Origin: Maricaulis sp048270095
GTDB taxonomy: Bacteria; Pseudomonadota; Alphaproteobacteria; Caulobacterales; Maricaulaceae
Direction: 5' to 3'
Assembly: GCF_048270095.1 (NCBI RefSeq)
Contig: NZ_JBLWTL010000001.1
Coordinates: 317,407-381,406 of the forward strand
Length of the DNA stretch: 64,000 nucleotides
The position numbers were made by a program, and so were the translations under genes. Shown in pieces: positions 1 to 7,659 of this stretch (its first letter is position 1; each line of letters begins with the position of its first letter). The notes beneath the pieces were generated by a model, which ran no database searches, had not been told where the DNA came from, and saw only the letters and a list, made by a program, of their open reading frames with translations.

Positions 1-2
1 AT

Positions 3-269
3 GTATTGATTCAATACAAAAGCAACCGGTTAAAATTGCGTCGGCGCGGTAAAATGGTGAGAAGCTCTGATGCATATAAGTATGCACCACTTTTAAATGA
101 CGAGCAAATAGCCAGTCTATTATCAAGGGTGCATAATGTATCGCGGCGCTATTCAGAAGAGAACACGATCGAGTTGTTGAAAAACACCAACTCAAATTCA
201 ATTATTGAAGAAATTAAAAAGCGTATCGAAAATGTCCGGCTGTTGCGTCAACGCGCACATCAGGATTAG
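3..269 (+). CDS. Unrecognised AT-rich ORF, open at the left edge (partial)
   Basis: The reading frame is open to the window edge, so the true start may lie outside; the internal ATG at 54 (about 71 residues) is the only ATG candidate. The product is basic at its N-terminal end and then helical and rich in Asn, Glu, Lys and Arg, with no family I recognise. Base composition is strikingly AT-rich compared with the surrounding chromosome, which suggests horizontally acquired DNA. Its TAG stop overlaps, on the opposite strand, the TAA stop of the Beta-family gene that converges on it. It could be the tail of a longer accessory gene; function unknown. Confidence 0.45.
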   Translation, partial: VLIQYKSNRLKLRRRGKMVRSSDAYKYAPLLNDEQIASLLSRVHNVSRRYSEENTIELLKNTNSNSIIEEIKKRIENVRLLRQRAHQD

Positions 270-1402
270 AATTCTTGCCAAGGTTCATCTCCAGTGTTCC
301 CACCCGGCAATCCGTAGTGCGCCTGAGTGAAGAGATGAATGTTGATCCTCGCAGCGGTTGCGTACGCGGGCGAGCCGATTGCGCCTTGTCCTGCGGCCGT
401 GTCTTGGATCATCTGGGTTCCCCAAACCTTGGGGGCCGTTCCCCAGTGCTCGCTTTTCATGGCCCTTCTCGAGGCCTGCCTATAGGCCGTTGCCCGTGCG
501 ACCTTCCGCTCACTAATGCCTACGTCCACTTCGTTTCCAGTGACCGGGTCAACTGCGACCGCGGGGCGTTCCCGGAAAAAGTACCAAGCGTTTTCTACGG
601 GCAAATCAATTCTGGGCAGCGGAGCGCCGCCGCCAGAGGCTTGGCGTTTTGCACGGGCACTGCCCCGGTCACCATACACAAGTCTTGTGTCGTTGCCCGG
701 AATGGCGAGTTTTGAAAACAAGGTTCGTTCAAATATCGTCTGGTGGCGACGTCCCTCAAACGAGTCTGGAAACGTCGTTGCAGAGATCACAATCAAAGAT
801 ATTGGGCCGAGTGAGAGAACAAGCTTTGTTGCCGAAAAAGCCAGCATTGATTCTTGGTCCCAACCAATGGCCTGTTGGCCAAAATCAATAATCACCCCCA
901 GCTGGTCACCATCAAATATTTGTGCGGCGGCCTTGATCGCGGCAATTTGGCGGGCCTGGCGGCCGCTGCCACCCTGCGGGCTGAACCGGAGAAATGTGAA
1001 TACCTTTGCCGCAGAGAAAGCTTCGATTTGCCGTTGGACTTGATCCGAATCCGAGCCAGCCAGAACGCACGGTATGAAGCCGTTTTCCAGGGTGAATTTT
1101 ATCCAGGCCTCATATCCGTTAGCTTCGTTAAACAGCTCCCTGAGCTCGCCCAATATCGGCCGTTCGCCCGTAGATTTCGCGAGGGAGAAATTTTCGTCAA
1201 AGTCAATGATTATATTGCTGCATTTTAGGTCTACTATGACGTTTAGAGCGGATTGTAGATACTGCGCAGTCGTCCATGGTCGTAGCAAAATATGCGGCGC
1301 GATCATGTTCTTGCTGGTCTGGGGAAGTTCGCGCAAGCCTCGCATCTCTGCGGGGCGCAGCGTTAGTGTGGGTACATATTTTACGTCCACGGGAAAGGGC
1401 AT
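266..1402 (-). CDS. Beta-protein-family protein (Pfam Beta_protein type), phage/defence-associated
   Basis: A 378-residue protein. The N-terminal YVPTLTLRPAEMRGLREL segment, followed by a predicted barrel-like alternation of strands and helices, and the C-terminal aromatic block (WYFFRER, then KVWGTQMIQDTA and a GSPA segment) resemble the family annotated as Beta protein, found in phages and accessory islands; its biochemical role is not established. It starts directly after the stop of the ImmA-like gene, with no spacer, so the two are almost certainly co-transcribed and probably translationally coupled. Composition is less GC-rich than the neighbouring chromosome. Family assignment is from memory of the motif pattern and should be treated as likely rather than proven. 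Confidence 0.7.
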   Translation of the reverse strand: MPFPVDVKYVPTLTLRPAEMRGLRELPQTSKNMIAPHILLRPWTTAQYLQSALNVIVDLKCSNIIIDFDENFSLAKSTGERPILGELRELFNEANGYEAWIKFTLENGFIPCVLAGSDSDQVQRQIEAFSAAKVFTFLRFSPQGGSGRQARQIAAIKAAAQIFDGDQLGVIIDFGQQAIGWDQESMLAFSATKLVLSLGPISLIVISATTFPDSFEGRRHQTIFERTLFSKLAIPGNDTRLVYGDRGSARAKRQASGGGAPLPRIDLPVENAWYFFRERPAVAVDPVTGNEVDVGISERKVARATAYRQASRRAMKSEHWGTAPKVWGTQMIQDTAAGQGAIGSPAYATAARINIHLFTQAHYGLPGGNTGDEPWQEF

Positions 1403-1903
1403 TTATTGATCCAGCCGAATTCGCATTGCATCGGGCGATACTACAAATTGTTGGGCGAGGGCCTCGATCATTTCGTTATCTTCCACGTCAGATATCTTCG
1501 AGCGAGCGAATTCTATCAACTTTCGCGGCATCAATATTTCTGCGGCCAGGCGGTTCGCTTCCGCCTCCTGGCGGTTGGATAGGCCCGACCTGTACAGCAC
1601 ATCGTCAGTGAGGCCGTCACCAATCAGGGGTCTGTGAAGTAGATAGTGGCTCAATTCATGCGCAGCGGTGAACCTTTGGCGTGTCCGGGCCTCGTGCCGG
1701 TTGATCCGGATGATGTACCCTGCCGGAGCGTCCTCAAAACGCCTGATTTCACCTGATATGCCAGCAGGAAGGGTCGCTCCTCGCAGAATGAGGCCCAGTG
1801 ACTCCGCGATGGAACCAATGCTCACTGGGGCCGTAGTAAGGTGCTGCGCTAGCGTCACTTTTTCGGCTGATGAAACTCGTGTCCAAATGTTGTGCTCCAT
1901 CAT
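1403..1903 (-). CDS. ImmA/IrrE-family metallo-endopeptidase
   Basis: A 166-residue protein with the zinc-peptidase signature AAHELSHYLLH near residue 80 (HExxH) and the downstream EAEANRLAAEILMP segment that supplies the third ligand, the hallmark of ImmA/IrrE (COG2856) peptidases. Known relatives cleave phage-type repressors (ImmA) or act in stress response (IrrE/PprI). Here there is no adjacent XRE repressor; instead the gene overlaps by 4 bp the stop of an upstream membrane-protein gene and abuts the Beta-protein gene downstream, so its substrate may be one of these partners. Start codon: two tandem ATGs (1903 and 1900); the first is used here. Confidence 0.88.
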   Translation of the reverse strand: MMEHNIWTRVSSAEKVTLAQHLTTAPVSIGSIAESLGLILRGATLPAGISGEIRRFEDAPAGYIIRINRHEARTRQRFTAAHELSHYLLHRPLIGDGLTDDVLYRSGLSNRQEAEANRLAAEILMPRKLIEFARSKISDVEDNEMIEALAQQFVVSPDAMRIRLDQ

Positions 1904-2559
1904 TTGTCCGAGTCCTTATCTCCGTCATCGCCATCTTGGTTTCGGTCGCGGCGTATGGACGAGGGGGGTTCGCCGTACTCGTCGTCGGCAAACTCAATTG
2001 TTTCCTGATCGGGTGCTACTTCTGGCGCACTACTTTGGCCAGGATATAAAGTTCGGCTGTCCAACACTTGGCCAATCAAAGCAAGTAGTCGTTCGTCCGG
2101 GGCTTCTCCAAGAAGCTCTCTTTGTATTTCCTCAACGCGTGTAGCCAACAGACTTCTTAACTCTCCGCCGTCGAGCAGTTCGTCCTTAATGACATCAATT
2201 GCTGTCCCATGCGCCGCATACTCTGCAGCTTCCCTGGCGGCCGGCAGGGCAGTCTTTTCCGCTACCTCAATTGCTTTGGTAATCGCGGCGGTCACAGCTG
2301 CCTTCTTCATCCCGCGCCAGCCAAAGAATGCTAAGAGCGCGATGCCCACCGTCGTGCAGGTCAGGATGATTGTCGACGACCCAAAGAGTATCGCAAAGAG
2401 AACAGCAAAGTCAGTTTGCGATATGGCGCTATCCGCGTCGGCAGAGTGTCCTAACGGTGCATACAGAATTATCCAAAATAGGGATGTCACCAGAAACATA
2501 GATAGGACGATCACTGCCGCAATCAGGATTGGATGATTTCTCCCCTGCTCCTCTCGCAT
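1900..2559 (-). CDS. Two-TM membrane protein of the ImmA/Beta operon, unknown function
   Basis: About 219 residues from the ATG at 2559; an in-frame TTG at 2625 would give 241. Two hydrophobic segments (roughly residues 10-34 and 50-78) separated by a short acidic loop anchor the protein, followed by a helical cytoplasmic region and an acidic, Asp/Glu-rich C-terminal tail (about residues 180-219). It is first in a three-gene unit: its TGA overlaps the ATG of the ImmA-like peptidase by 4 bp. I recognise no family. A membrane effector or sensor regulated by proteolysis is a reasonable inference from the context, not from the sequence itself. The choice of start is uncertain because neither candidate has a strong ribosome-binding site. 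Confidence 0.6.
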   Translation of the reverse strand: MREEQGRNHPILIAAVIVLSMFLVTSLFWIILYAPLGHSADADSAISQTDFAVLFAILFGSSTIILTCTTVGIALLAFFGWRGMKKAAVTAAITKAIEVAEKTALPAAREAAEYAAHGTAIDVIKDELLDGGELRSLLATRVEEIQRELLGEAPDERLLALIGQVLDSRTLYPGQSSAPEVAPDQETIEFADDEYGEPPSSIRRDRNQDGDDGDKDSDK

Positions 2560-2625
2560 ACGTTGTCCAATCTTTATCGTCAGGTTTTCGTTGCCATGCT
2601 TTGCAGACGGGAGCCGCAATAGCAA

Positions 2626-3047
2626 GCGGTGTCTAAATGGGTACTACAACTAGCAACAAAAAAGTGGGTCGCAGGACAATGAACGCTCAGTTCTGACCAA
2701 CCGGCAGTCCCCAGCCAAAATAGGGAGAAAATCGAAACGCTCACCGCTGATCCAGGCCCAAAAAATGTTGACATGCTCCTATTCCAACGCCGCATGACTG
2801 GTTGCGAGGGAACAAGTTCAGTTTCTAGCGGTTGGCTTTCGAAAGGTAGTGCCTGTCACCGTGTATTTGTCCCGACTTCCTGCGCCAGCTCACCCACCAA
2901 GTCGGGACACGCACCTGCTTCCTTGAAGCAGGATCATGTCCCGGTTTCGGCGGCGATTCTTCGCCTGACCGTCAAGGCCGCAGACCCGAAGCTCGACAGT
3001 CTCCGCCGGTAGCACCCAACGCCGCACCTGATCGCTCCCGGACTGCC
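2626..3047. other. Gene-free stretch between island and antiporter
   Basis: No ORF here has convincing coding character. The left part should carry the promoter of the minus-strand membrane protein/ImmA/Beta operon; the right part is the 3' flank of the antiporter gene. It contains the two tight hairpins annotated separately at 2869-2932. No tRNA, att duplication or transposase fragment was recognised. Confidence 0.5.
2869..2932. repeat. Pair of adjacent perfect hairpins (REP-like)
   Basis: GTCCCGACTT at 2869-2878 is perfectly complementary to AAGTCGGGAC at 2899-2908 (10-bp stem, 20-nt loop). Six bases later CCTGCTTC at 2914-2921 pairs with GAAGCAGG at 2925-2932 (8-bp stem, 3-nt loop). Neither is followed by a T-run in either direction, so an intrinsic terminator is unlikely. 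Paired imperfectly spaced palindromes in a gene-free stretch are typical of REP-type or mobile-element end structures, but no second copy was seen in this window. Confidence 0.55.
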
Positions 3048-5561
3048 TCAGTCGTCCCCGGAGTCATCCGACAGGAGGATTCCCGGGTCGATGCCGCGTT
3101 TCTCGGCGCTGGCGCGGACGGCCATGCGCAGGGTTTCGCTGCCATCGAGCAGCTGGCGGAAGCGTTCCTCGTCGAGGGTGAGCAGGGTCGAGGGGGCGAT
3201 GGCGCGGGCTTCGGCGCGCCGCGGCTTTTGCATCAGTATGGCCATCTGCCCGAACATCTCGCCGCCACCGAGGCGCCAGCTCTGGCCGGCACTCTGCAGT
3301 TCGACGGCGCCGGAGGCGATAAAGAACACGCTTTTCACGACGCTGGTCTTGCGAATGAGCACCTCGCCGGCATTGGCATAACGGGTGCGCAGGGCACCGC
3401 CGAGGCGTTTGAGGGCAACCTCGTCGAGGTCGGCGAAGAGCGGGAATTGCGCGACCAGTTCGGCGCGCTGGGGCGCGATCAGCAGGCGTGGACGCTGTTC
3501 TGCTGCGGCGCGGCGGCTGCCGAGTGCTTTCATCAGGTCGGTGAAGACCTCCGAACCGATCAGCCCATCTTCCAGCATTGTGGAATACTCACGCTCTTCC
3601 AGCCGCAAGGCCGTGCGCCGGATGAAGCGCCGTTCGAGCTGGTCGGCATAGCCGGGATATTGCAGTCGCAGGCCTTCCAGCGCCGTCTCGACGGCCTCGA
3701 TGCGGCGCGCGAGCAGATCGTGCAGCATGTCGGCGACCTGGCGCCCGTGGATCCGCCGGATGCGGCCCCGGATGAAGGCATTGAGATCGCGCAGGATCAG
3801 GCGCTGGGACAGCAGGAATTCGAAACGGTCGGCGGTCATGCGCGCCAGCGGACCGGACAGGTGAAGCCGGCTGTGCAGCCAGACCGCGGCCCGGAAGGCC
3901 CGGCCATAGGCGACGCTGCGGCGGGCCGCGAGCTGATAGCCGCGGCGGCCCTGGGTTTGCGCGCCTTCGATCAGGCGGTCAGCATCGGACAGGACCTGGT
4001 CGGCCATCCGTGCCGAAATTGTCCGTTCCCGCATCCGCGCCAGGATGGTGTCACGCTCATGACCGGCCAGCGCGACCAGGCCGAGCGTGACGCGGTCGCG
4101 GTCGAGGATGTCGACGCTCTCCTCAGCCGTCTTCACCGCCTTGTCGAGCCGTTTGCCGAAACGTTTGGCCTCGGAGCGCACAATGTCATGGCTCAGCTCA
4201 TAATTCTCGCTGGTGCGCGCGACGTCCTCGCGCACGGTTTGCAGCGCGACTGCGACGACCTGGCGTGACAGGGCCTGGTCCATCGGTGACAGCCGGTCGA
4301 GGCCAAGCCAGCCGATCACCGTGCGCAGGGTTGCCCCCTGTACGATCAGGGTGAAGAGGGTGAAGCCTGTGGCGAGAATACCGACGACACGCTTGATCTC
4401 GCCCGGGACGCTGACGCTCTCGGTGACGGCCAGCGCCAGTGCCAGCGTGACGGCGCCGCGCAGACCGCCCCACAGGATCGCGGCGCGATAGGGGCCATCG
4501 ACGGCCGGCGAAACACGCAGGATGGTCAGCAAAGGCAGGAGTCCGAACAGGATCACGCTGCGTGCTGTGATCGCGGCGAGGACGACGACGCCGATCAGCA
4601 GGAAGTCGCCGGCGCGGACCTCTTCAAGAATCCGCGGAATCAACAGTGCCGCGAGGATAAAGATCAGCGCCATCGCCCAGTGAGCGAGCAAATCCCAGAC
4701 TTCGCGCAGATTGCTCCAGGCCTGCGGCGGCAATTGCCCCGGCCCGGTCAGATTCATCGTCAGGCCCGCGACCACGACCGCGATGACACCGGATGCACCA
4801 ATGCTCTGTTCCGCGCCGATATAGACGAGATAGGGCAGCGCCACCGAAATCGAGATTTGTGCCAGCTCATGCTTGGGCAGGAGTGACATGACCCAGACGG
4901 TGAAGCGACCTCCCAGCCAGCCTGTCAGCGCGCCGCCACCGATCAGGATCGGGAAGCGTGCCAGTGCGGCGCCGAGGCTGGGATCGGAGCCCTCCAGCAT
5001 CACGAAACCCATGAAGAGGCCAAACAGGGCAATCGCGGCGGCATCATTGAGCAGGCTCTCGCCCTCAATGATCCGCGCCAGCCGCTGCGGCGCCGAGATC
5101 GAGCGGAAGATCGAGACCACGGCTGACGGGTCGGTGGTCGAGACAATGGCGCCGACCAGAAGGCAGACCGCCAGCGGCAGCGCGCTGGCCCAGGCCAGCG
5201 CATAGCCGACGCTCAGCGTCGCCACGACGACGGCCACAACGGCCAGGACGAGGATGGGCACCCAGTCGTCAAGCATGCGGCGCAGATTCATCCCCAGCGT
5301 CGCCTGGAAGAGCAGAGTCGGCAGGAAAACGTAGAGGAAGACGTTTGACCGGATCGGCAGGCCCAGGATCGCCTCGGCCACCGGATTGAGGGCGTCGGTC
5401 AGCTCGGTTTGCAGGAAAAACAGCGCGGCCGAGCCGATCAGCAGACCCAGCGCGGCGAGGATCACCGTGTAGGGCAGGCGCAACTGCGCTGCCAGCGGCT
5501 CAGCCGCGCCGATGACGAGGAAGAGCGAGGCAATGACTGTGGTGATCAGAACGATGTCCAT
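3048..5561 (-). CDS. CPA1-family Na+/H+ antiporter with C-terminal cyclic-nucleotide-binding domain
   Basis: 837 residues. The first about 430 form the multi-helix antiporter core, including the transport-site STTDPSAVVSIFR in the fifth or sixth helix and ESLLNDAAAI after it, both characteristic of the NhaP/NHE-type CPA1 family that exchanges protons for sodium or potassium across the inner membrane. A long charged helical cytoplasmic region (about 440-690) leads to a cNMP-binding-like beta-roll (about 700-800) beginning LFADLDEVALKRLGG. The domain order matches plant SOS1 and bacterial relatives. The tail probably gates transport in response to a ligand, although cyclic-nucleotide binding cannot be read from sequence. 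Monocistronic as far as can be seen. Confidence 0.92.
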   Translation of the reverse strand: MDIVLITTVIASLFLVIGAAEPLAAQLRLPYTVILAALGLLIGSAALFFLQTELTDALNPVAEAILGLPIRSNVFLYVFLPTLLFQATLGMNLRRMLDDWVPILVLAVVAVVVATLSVGYALAWASALPLAVCLLVGAIVSTTDPSAVVSIFRSISAPQRLARIIEGESLLNDAAAIALFGLFMGFVMLEGSDPSLGAALARFPILIGGGALTGWLGGRFTVWVMSLLPKHELAQISISVALPYLVYIGAEQSIGASGVIAVVVAGLTMNLTGPGQLPPQAWSNLREVWDLLAHWAMALIFILAALLIPRILEEVRAGDFLLIGVVVLAAITARSVILFGLLPLLTILRVSPAVDGPYRAAILWGGLRGAVTLALALAVTESVSVPGEIKRVVGILATGFTLFTLIVQGATLRTVIGWLGLDRLSPMDQALSRQVVAVALQTVREDVARTSENYELSHDIVRSEAKRFGKRLDKAVKTAEESVDILDRDRVTLGLVALAGHERDTILARMRERTISARMADQVLSDADRLIEGAQTQGRRGYQLAARRSVAYGRAFRAAVWLHSRLHLSGPLARMTADRFEFLLSQRLILRDLNAFIRGRIRRIHGRQVADMLHDLLARRIEAVETALEGLRLQYPGYADQLERRFIRRTALRLEEREYSTMLEDGLIGSEVFTDLMKALGSRRAAAEQRPRLLIAPQRAELVAQFPLFADLDEVALKRLGGALRTRYANAGEVLIRKTSVVKSVFFIASGAVELQSAGQSWRLGGGEMFGQMAILMQKPRRAEARAIAPSTLLTLDEERFRQLLDGSETLRMAVRASAEKRGIDPGILLSDDSGDD

Positions 5562-5692
5562 AGGCCTGAATAGCCGGGAAATCAGGCGCGTGGAATCGGT
5601 ATGGTGCGGAAAAACGGGCCAACCGGACTAAATCGCATCCGGGACCCTGAAAAAGGGCAGGACGCGGACGAATTCGCGGCTGTGTTTGCCGG

Positions 5693-6430
5693 TCAGGCTT
5701 CGAAAAACCCGGCGACATCGGCGATCAGCGCCTGTTTCGCCACGGCGACGATCTGCGCGCCCTTCTCCGGTGTCGCCTGCGACGGGTCCGATCCGATACG
5801 GCCATCGGGATAGCGGGCGCGGAAATCGGCGGCATCTGCGAAACCGCCCGAGGGGGCGATTGTCGGGCTCATGGCGACCGATTTGATCGCCTGGGGCAGC
5901 GCGTATTGCGTGACCGAGACTTCCGATGCGGTGGCGTGCGAACCTTCGCCGACCGGGAAAAGGGTACGGCAGGTCTCCATGACGCCGGGCAATTCCCACC
6001 AATTGCGCTGCATCAGCCGCGCCGGGCAAGGCTCGGCGTCGAGCGACCATTGCGCATAGAATTCGGCGAAGGCGGCGCTGATTGTGGTGATATTGCCGCC
6101 ATGGCCGTTGAAGAAATAGATCCGCTTGAAGCCGTGGCGCAGCAGGCTCTCTGTCCAGTCATTGATGACGGCGATCATGGTCGAGGGACGCAAGGTCATC
6201 GAACCGGGAAAGCCGAGATGGTGCTGGGCGATGCCGACATTGAAGGTCGGGCCGACGAGGAAGCCGGCTTCGGCGCCAGCCTCGGCGGCGATCACTTCCG
6301 GGCAAATGGCATCGGTGCCCACCAGCCCGTTGGGACCGTGTTGTTCGGTCGAGCCAATCGGAATCACGATGCCCTTGCAGCGCTTCAGATAGGTTTCGAC
6401 TTCAGGCCAGGTGGCGTGGTGGAGCAGCAT
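5693..6430 (-). CDS. Creatininase-family amidohydrolase
   Basis: 245 residues. Metal-ligand motifs of the creatininase fold are in order: GSTEQHG near residue 26, GTDAICPE near 38, FNGHGGN near 108 and GSHATASE near 165. The family hydrolyses cyclic amides or formamides (creatinine, FAPy intermediates such as MftE and ArfB act on); the substrate here cannot be deduced. Length is normal. The gene lies downstream of a 27-codon microprotein ORF on the same strand, with 98 bp between, and upstream of nothing obviously related. No pathway context points to creatine metabolism, so a cofactor or nucleobase role is equally possible. Confidence 0.9.
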   Translation of the reverse strand: MLLHHATWPEVETYLKRCKGIVIPIGSTEQHGPNGLVGTDAICPEVIAAEAGAEAGFLVGPTFNVGIAQHHLGFPGSMTLRPSTMIAVINDWTESLLRHGFKRIYFFNGHGGNITTISAAFAEFYAQWSLDAEPCPARLMQRNWWELPGVMETCRTLFPVGEGSHATASEVSVTQYALPQAIKSVAMSPTIAPSGGFADAADFRARYPDGRIGSDPSQATPEKGAQIVAVAKQALIADVAGFFEA

Positions 6431-6528
6431 GGCGAGCCCTTCGCGGCAAGAGGGAGCAGCAAGATTGGATCGCCGAGATAAACGGCCCCGGCAGCGAAGT
6501 GCAAGTGCCTGGCAGCAGCGCGGAGGTG

Positions 6529-6612
6529 CTAGTCCTCGCGGCGGCTTTCAGCCCGGTAGATGAAAGCGGCGCCGACGGCCATGATTGTCGCGATTGCGAG
6601 CATGAATTGCAT
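6529..6612 (-). CDS. 27-residue single-pass membrane microprotein
   Basis: A short ORF with ATG at 6612-6610 and TAG at 6531-6529. The product starts MQFMLAIATIMAVGAAFIYR, a single hydrophobic helix, and ends in a charged ESRRED tail. A textbook ribosome-binding site, GGGGGAGG, sits 7 nt before the ATG, which is the main reason to believe it is translated. It lies 98 bp upstream of the creatininase-like gene on the same strand and could be either an independent small protein or a leader for that gene. No homologue is recognised; Cyd/Kdp-type accessory microproteins have similar layout but no partner is nearby. Confidence 0.55.
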   Translation of the reverse strand: MQFMLAIATIMAVGAAFIYRAESRRED

Positions 6613-6804
6613 GATTCAACCTCCCCCGGTCACGGAAGGAATCAAGCTCCGGACACGCGGCCTTGATGCCAGAAAAACCCTTCCCAACCGTAAAGGTCTG
6701 AAACATTGGGGATAGAAAATGTCTCACGGCGAATTGATTGGCTTGTGAGGTCGTCTTGGCGATGATGCTGGCCTCATTCGGGGACCATGATCGGGGACTA
6801 TTCG

Positions 6805-7581
6805 ATGCGCCTTCTCTTCTGCCTTTCCGCTGCAGCGCTGACGCTCGCAGCCTGTTCGCCAGCGACCGAAACGCCGGCGCCTGCCGCGCAACAGCCTGCG
6901 CCCATGCCTGTGGTGATCGAGGCCGCGTTGGCCGATGCGGCGCGGCCTGAGGAGGACCGGCTGCTGGATGTCAATCGGCATCCGGCCGAAGTGCTCGCCT
7001 TTGCCGGGCTGGAGCATGGCTGGCGCGTTGCCGATATCGTGCCGGGAGGCGGCTATTATGCCCGCGTGCTCTCGACCGCCGTGGGTGAGGCGGGCCATGT
7101 CTACGCGTTCAATCCGGCCTGGATCGCCGAGCGTTTCGCGGACGGCAATGCCACCTTGGGCGAACTCGCGGATTCACGCAGCAATATGACCCGCGTCGTC
7201 GACATGATCGAGAATTTCGACAGCGCGATCGACGCGCCGCTGGATGCCGCCTTCATGGTGTTGTTCTACCACGATACCGCCTATGACGGCACCGACCGGG
7301 TCGCGATGAACCAGGCGATTTACGACGCCCTGCGTCCCGGTGGTGTCTTCATCGTCATTGACCACCATGCCCCCGCCGGCTCCGGCCTGACCTTCGTCAA
7401 TGATACCCACCGCATCGATGCCCATATCGTCCGTGAAGAGGTGATGGCGGCCGGTTTCATTCTGGAAGCGGAAAGCGACATGCTCGCCAATCCGGACGAC
7501 GACCGGACCGGCAATGTCTTCGCGCCGGATCTGCGCCGGCACACGGACCGCTTCGTCTACCGCTTCCGCAAGCCGGGCTGA
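6805..7581 (+). CDS. Lipoprotein class I SAM-dependent methyltransferase-like protein (COG4798 type)
   Basis: About 258 residues from the ATG at 6805; that start is preferred over 6787 because GGGGA lies 8 nt upstream and because it gives a compact lipoprotein signal peptide with the lipobox LAAC. After a Pro/Ala-rich linker comes a Rossmann-type methyltransferase: motif I is DIVPGGGYYARVLS, and the VDMIENFDS and MVLFYHD segments form later strands. The family, COG4798 'predicted methyltransferase', is widespread and without known substrate; being attached to the envelope is unusual for a SAM-dependent enzyme. Followed by a strong bidirectional terminator shared with the convergent chemotaxis gene. 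Confidence 0.85.
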   Translation: MRLLFCLSAAALTLAACSPATETPAPAAQQPAPMPVVIEAALADAARPEEDRLLDVNRHPAEVLAFAGLEHGWRVADIVPGGGYYARVLSTAVGEAGHVYAFNPAWIAERFADGNATLGELADSRSNMTRVVDMIENFDSAIDAPLDAAFMVLFYHDTAYDGTDRVAMNQAIYDALRPGGVFIVIDHHAPAGSGLTFVNDTHRIDAHIVREEVMAAGFILEAESDMLANPDDDRTGNVFAPDLRRHTDRFVYRFRKPG

Positions 7582-7598
7582 GCCGAGGCTGGTTGTCA

Positions 7599-7639
7599 AT
7601 GAAAACGGGCGGCGCCGGTCTGGCACCGCCCGTTTTCAT
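7599..7639. terminator. Bidirectional intrinsic terminator
   Basis: A 14-bp perfect stem (7599-7612 with 7626-7639), ATGAAAACGGGCGG against its complement, ends in TTTT in both orientations. It lies between convergent genes (methyltransferase-like, plus; chemotaxis receptor, minus) and should terminate both. Confidence 0.85.
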
Positions 7640-7659
7640 GTCTGCTGTAGTGGCTGCTG

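Noticed and set aside
2773..3012. 79-residue ORF in the gene-free stretch
   Set aside because: No ribosome-binding site, contains the two hairpins, no recognisable domain.
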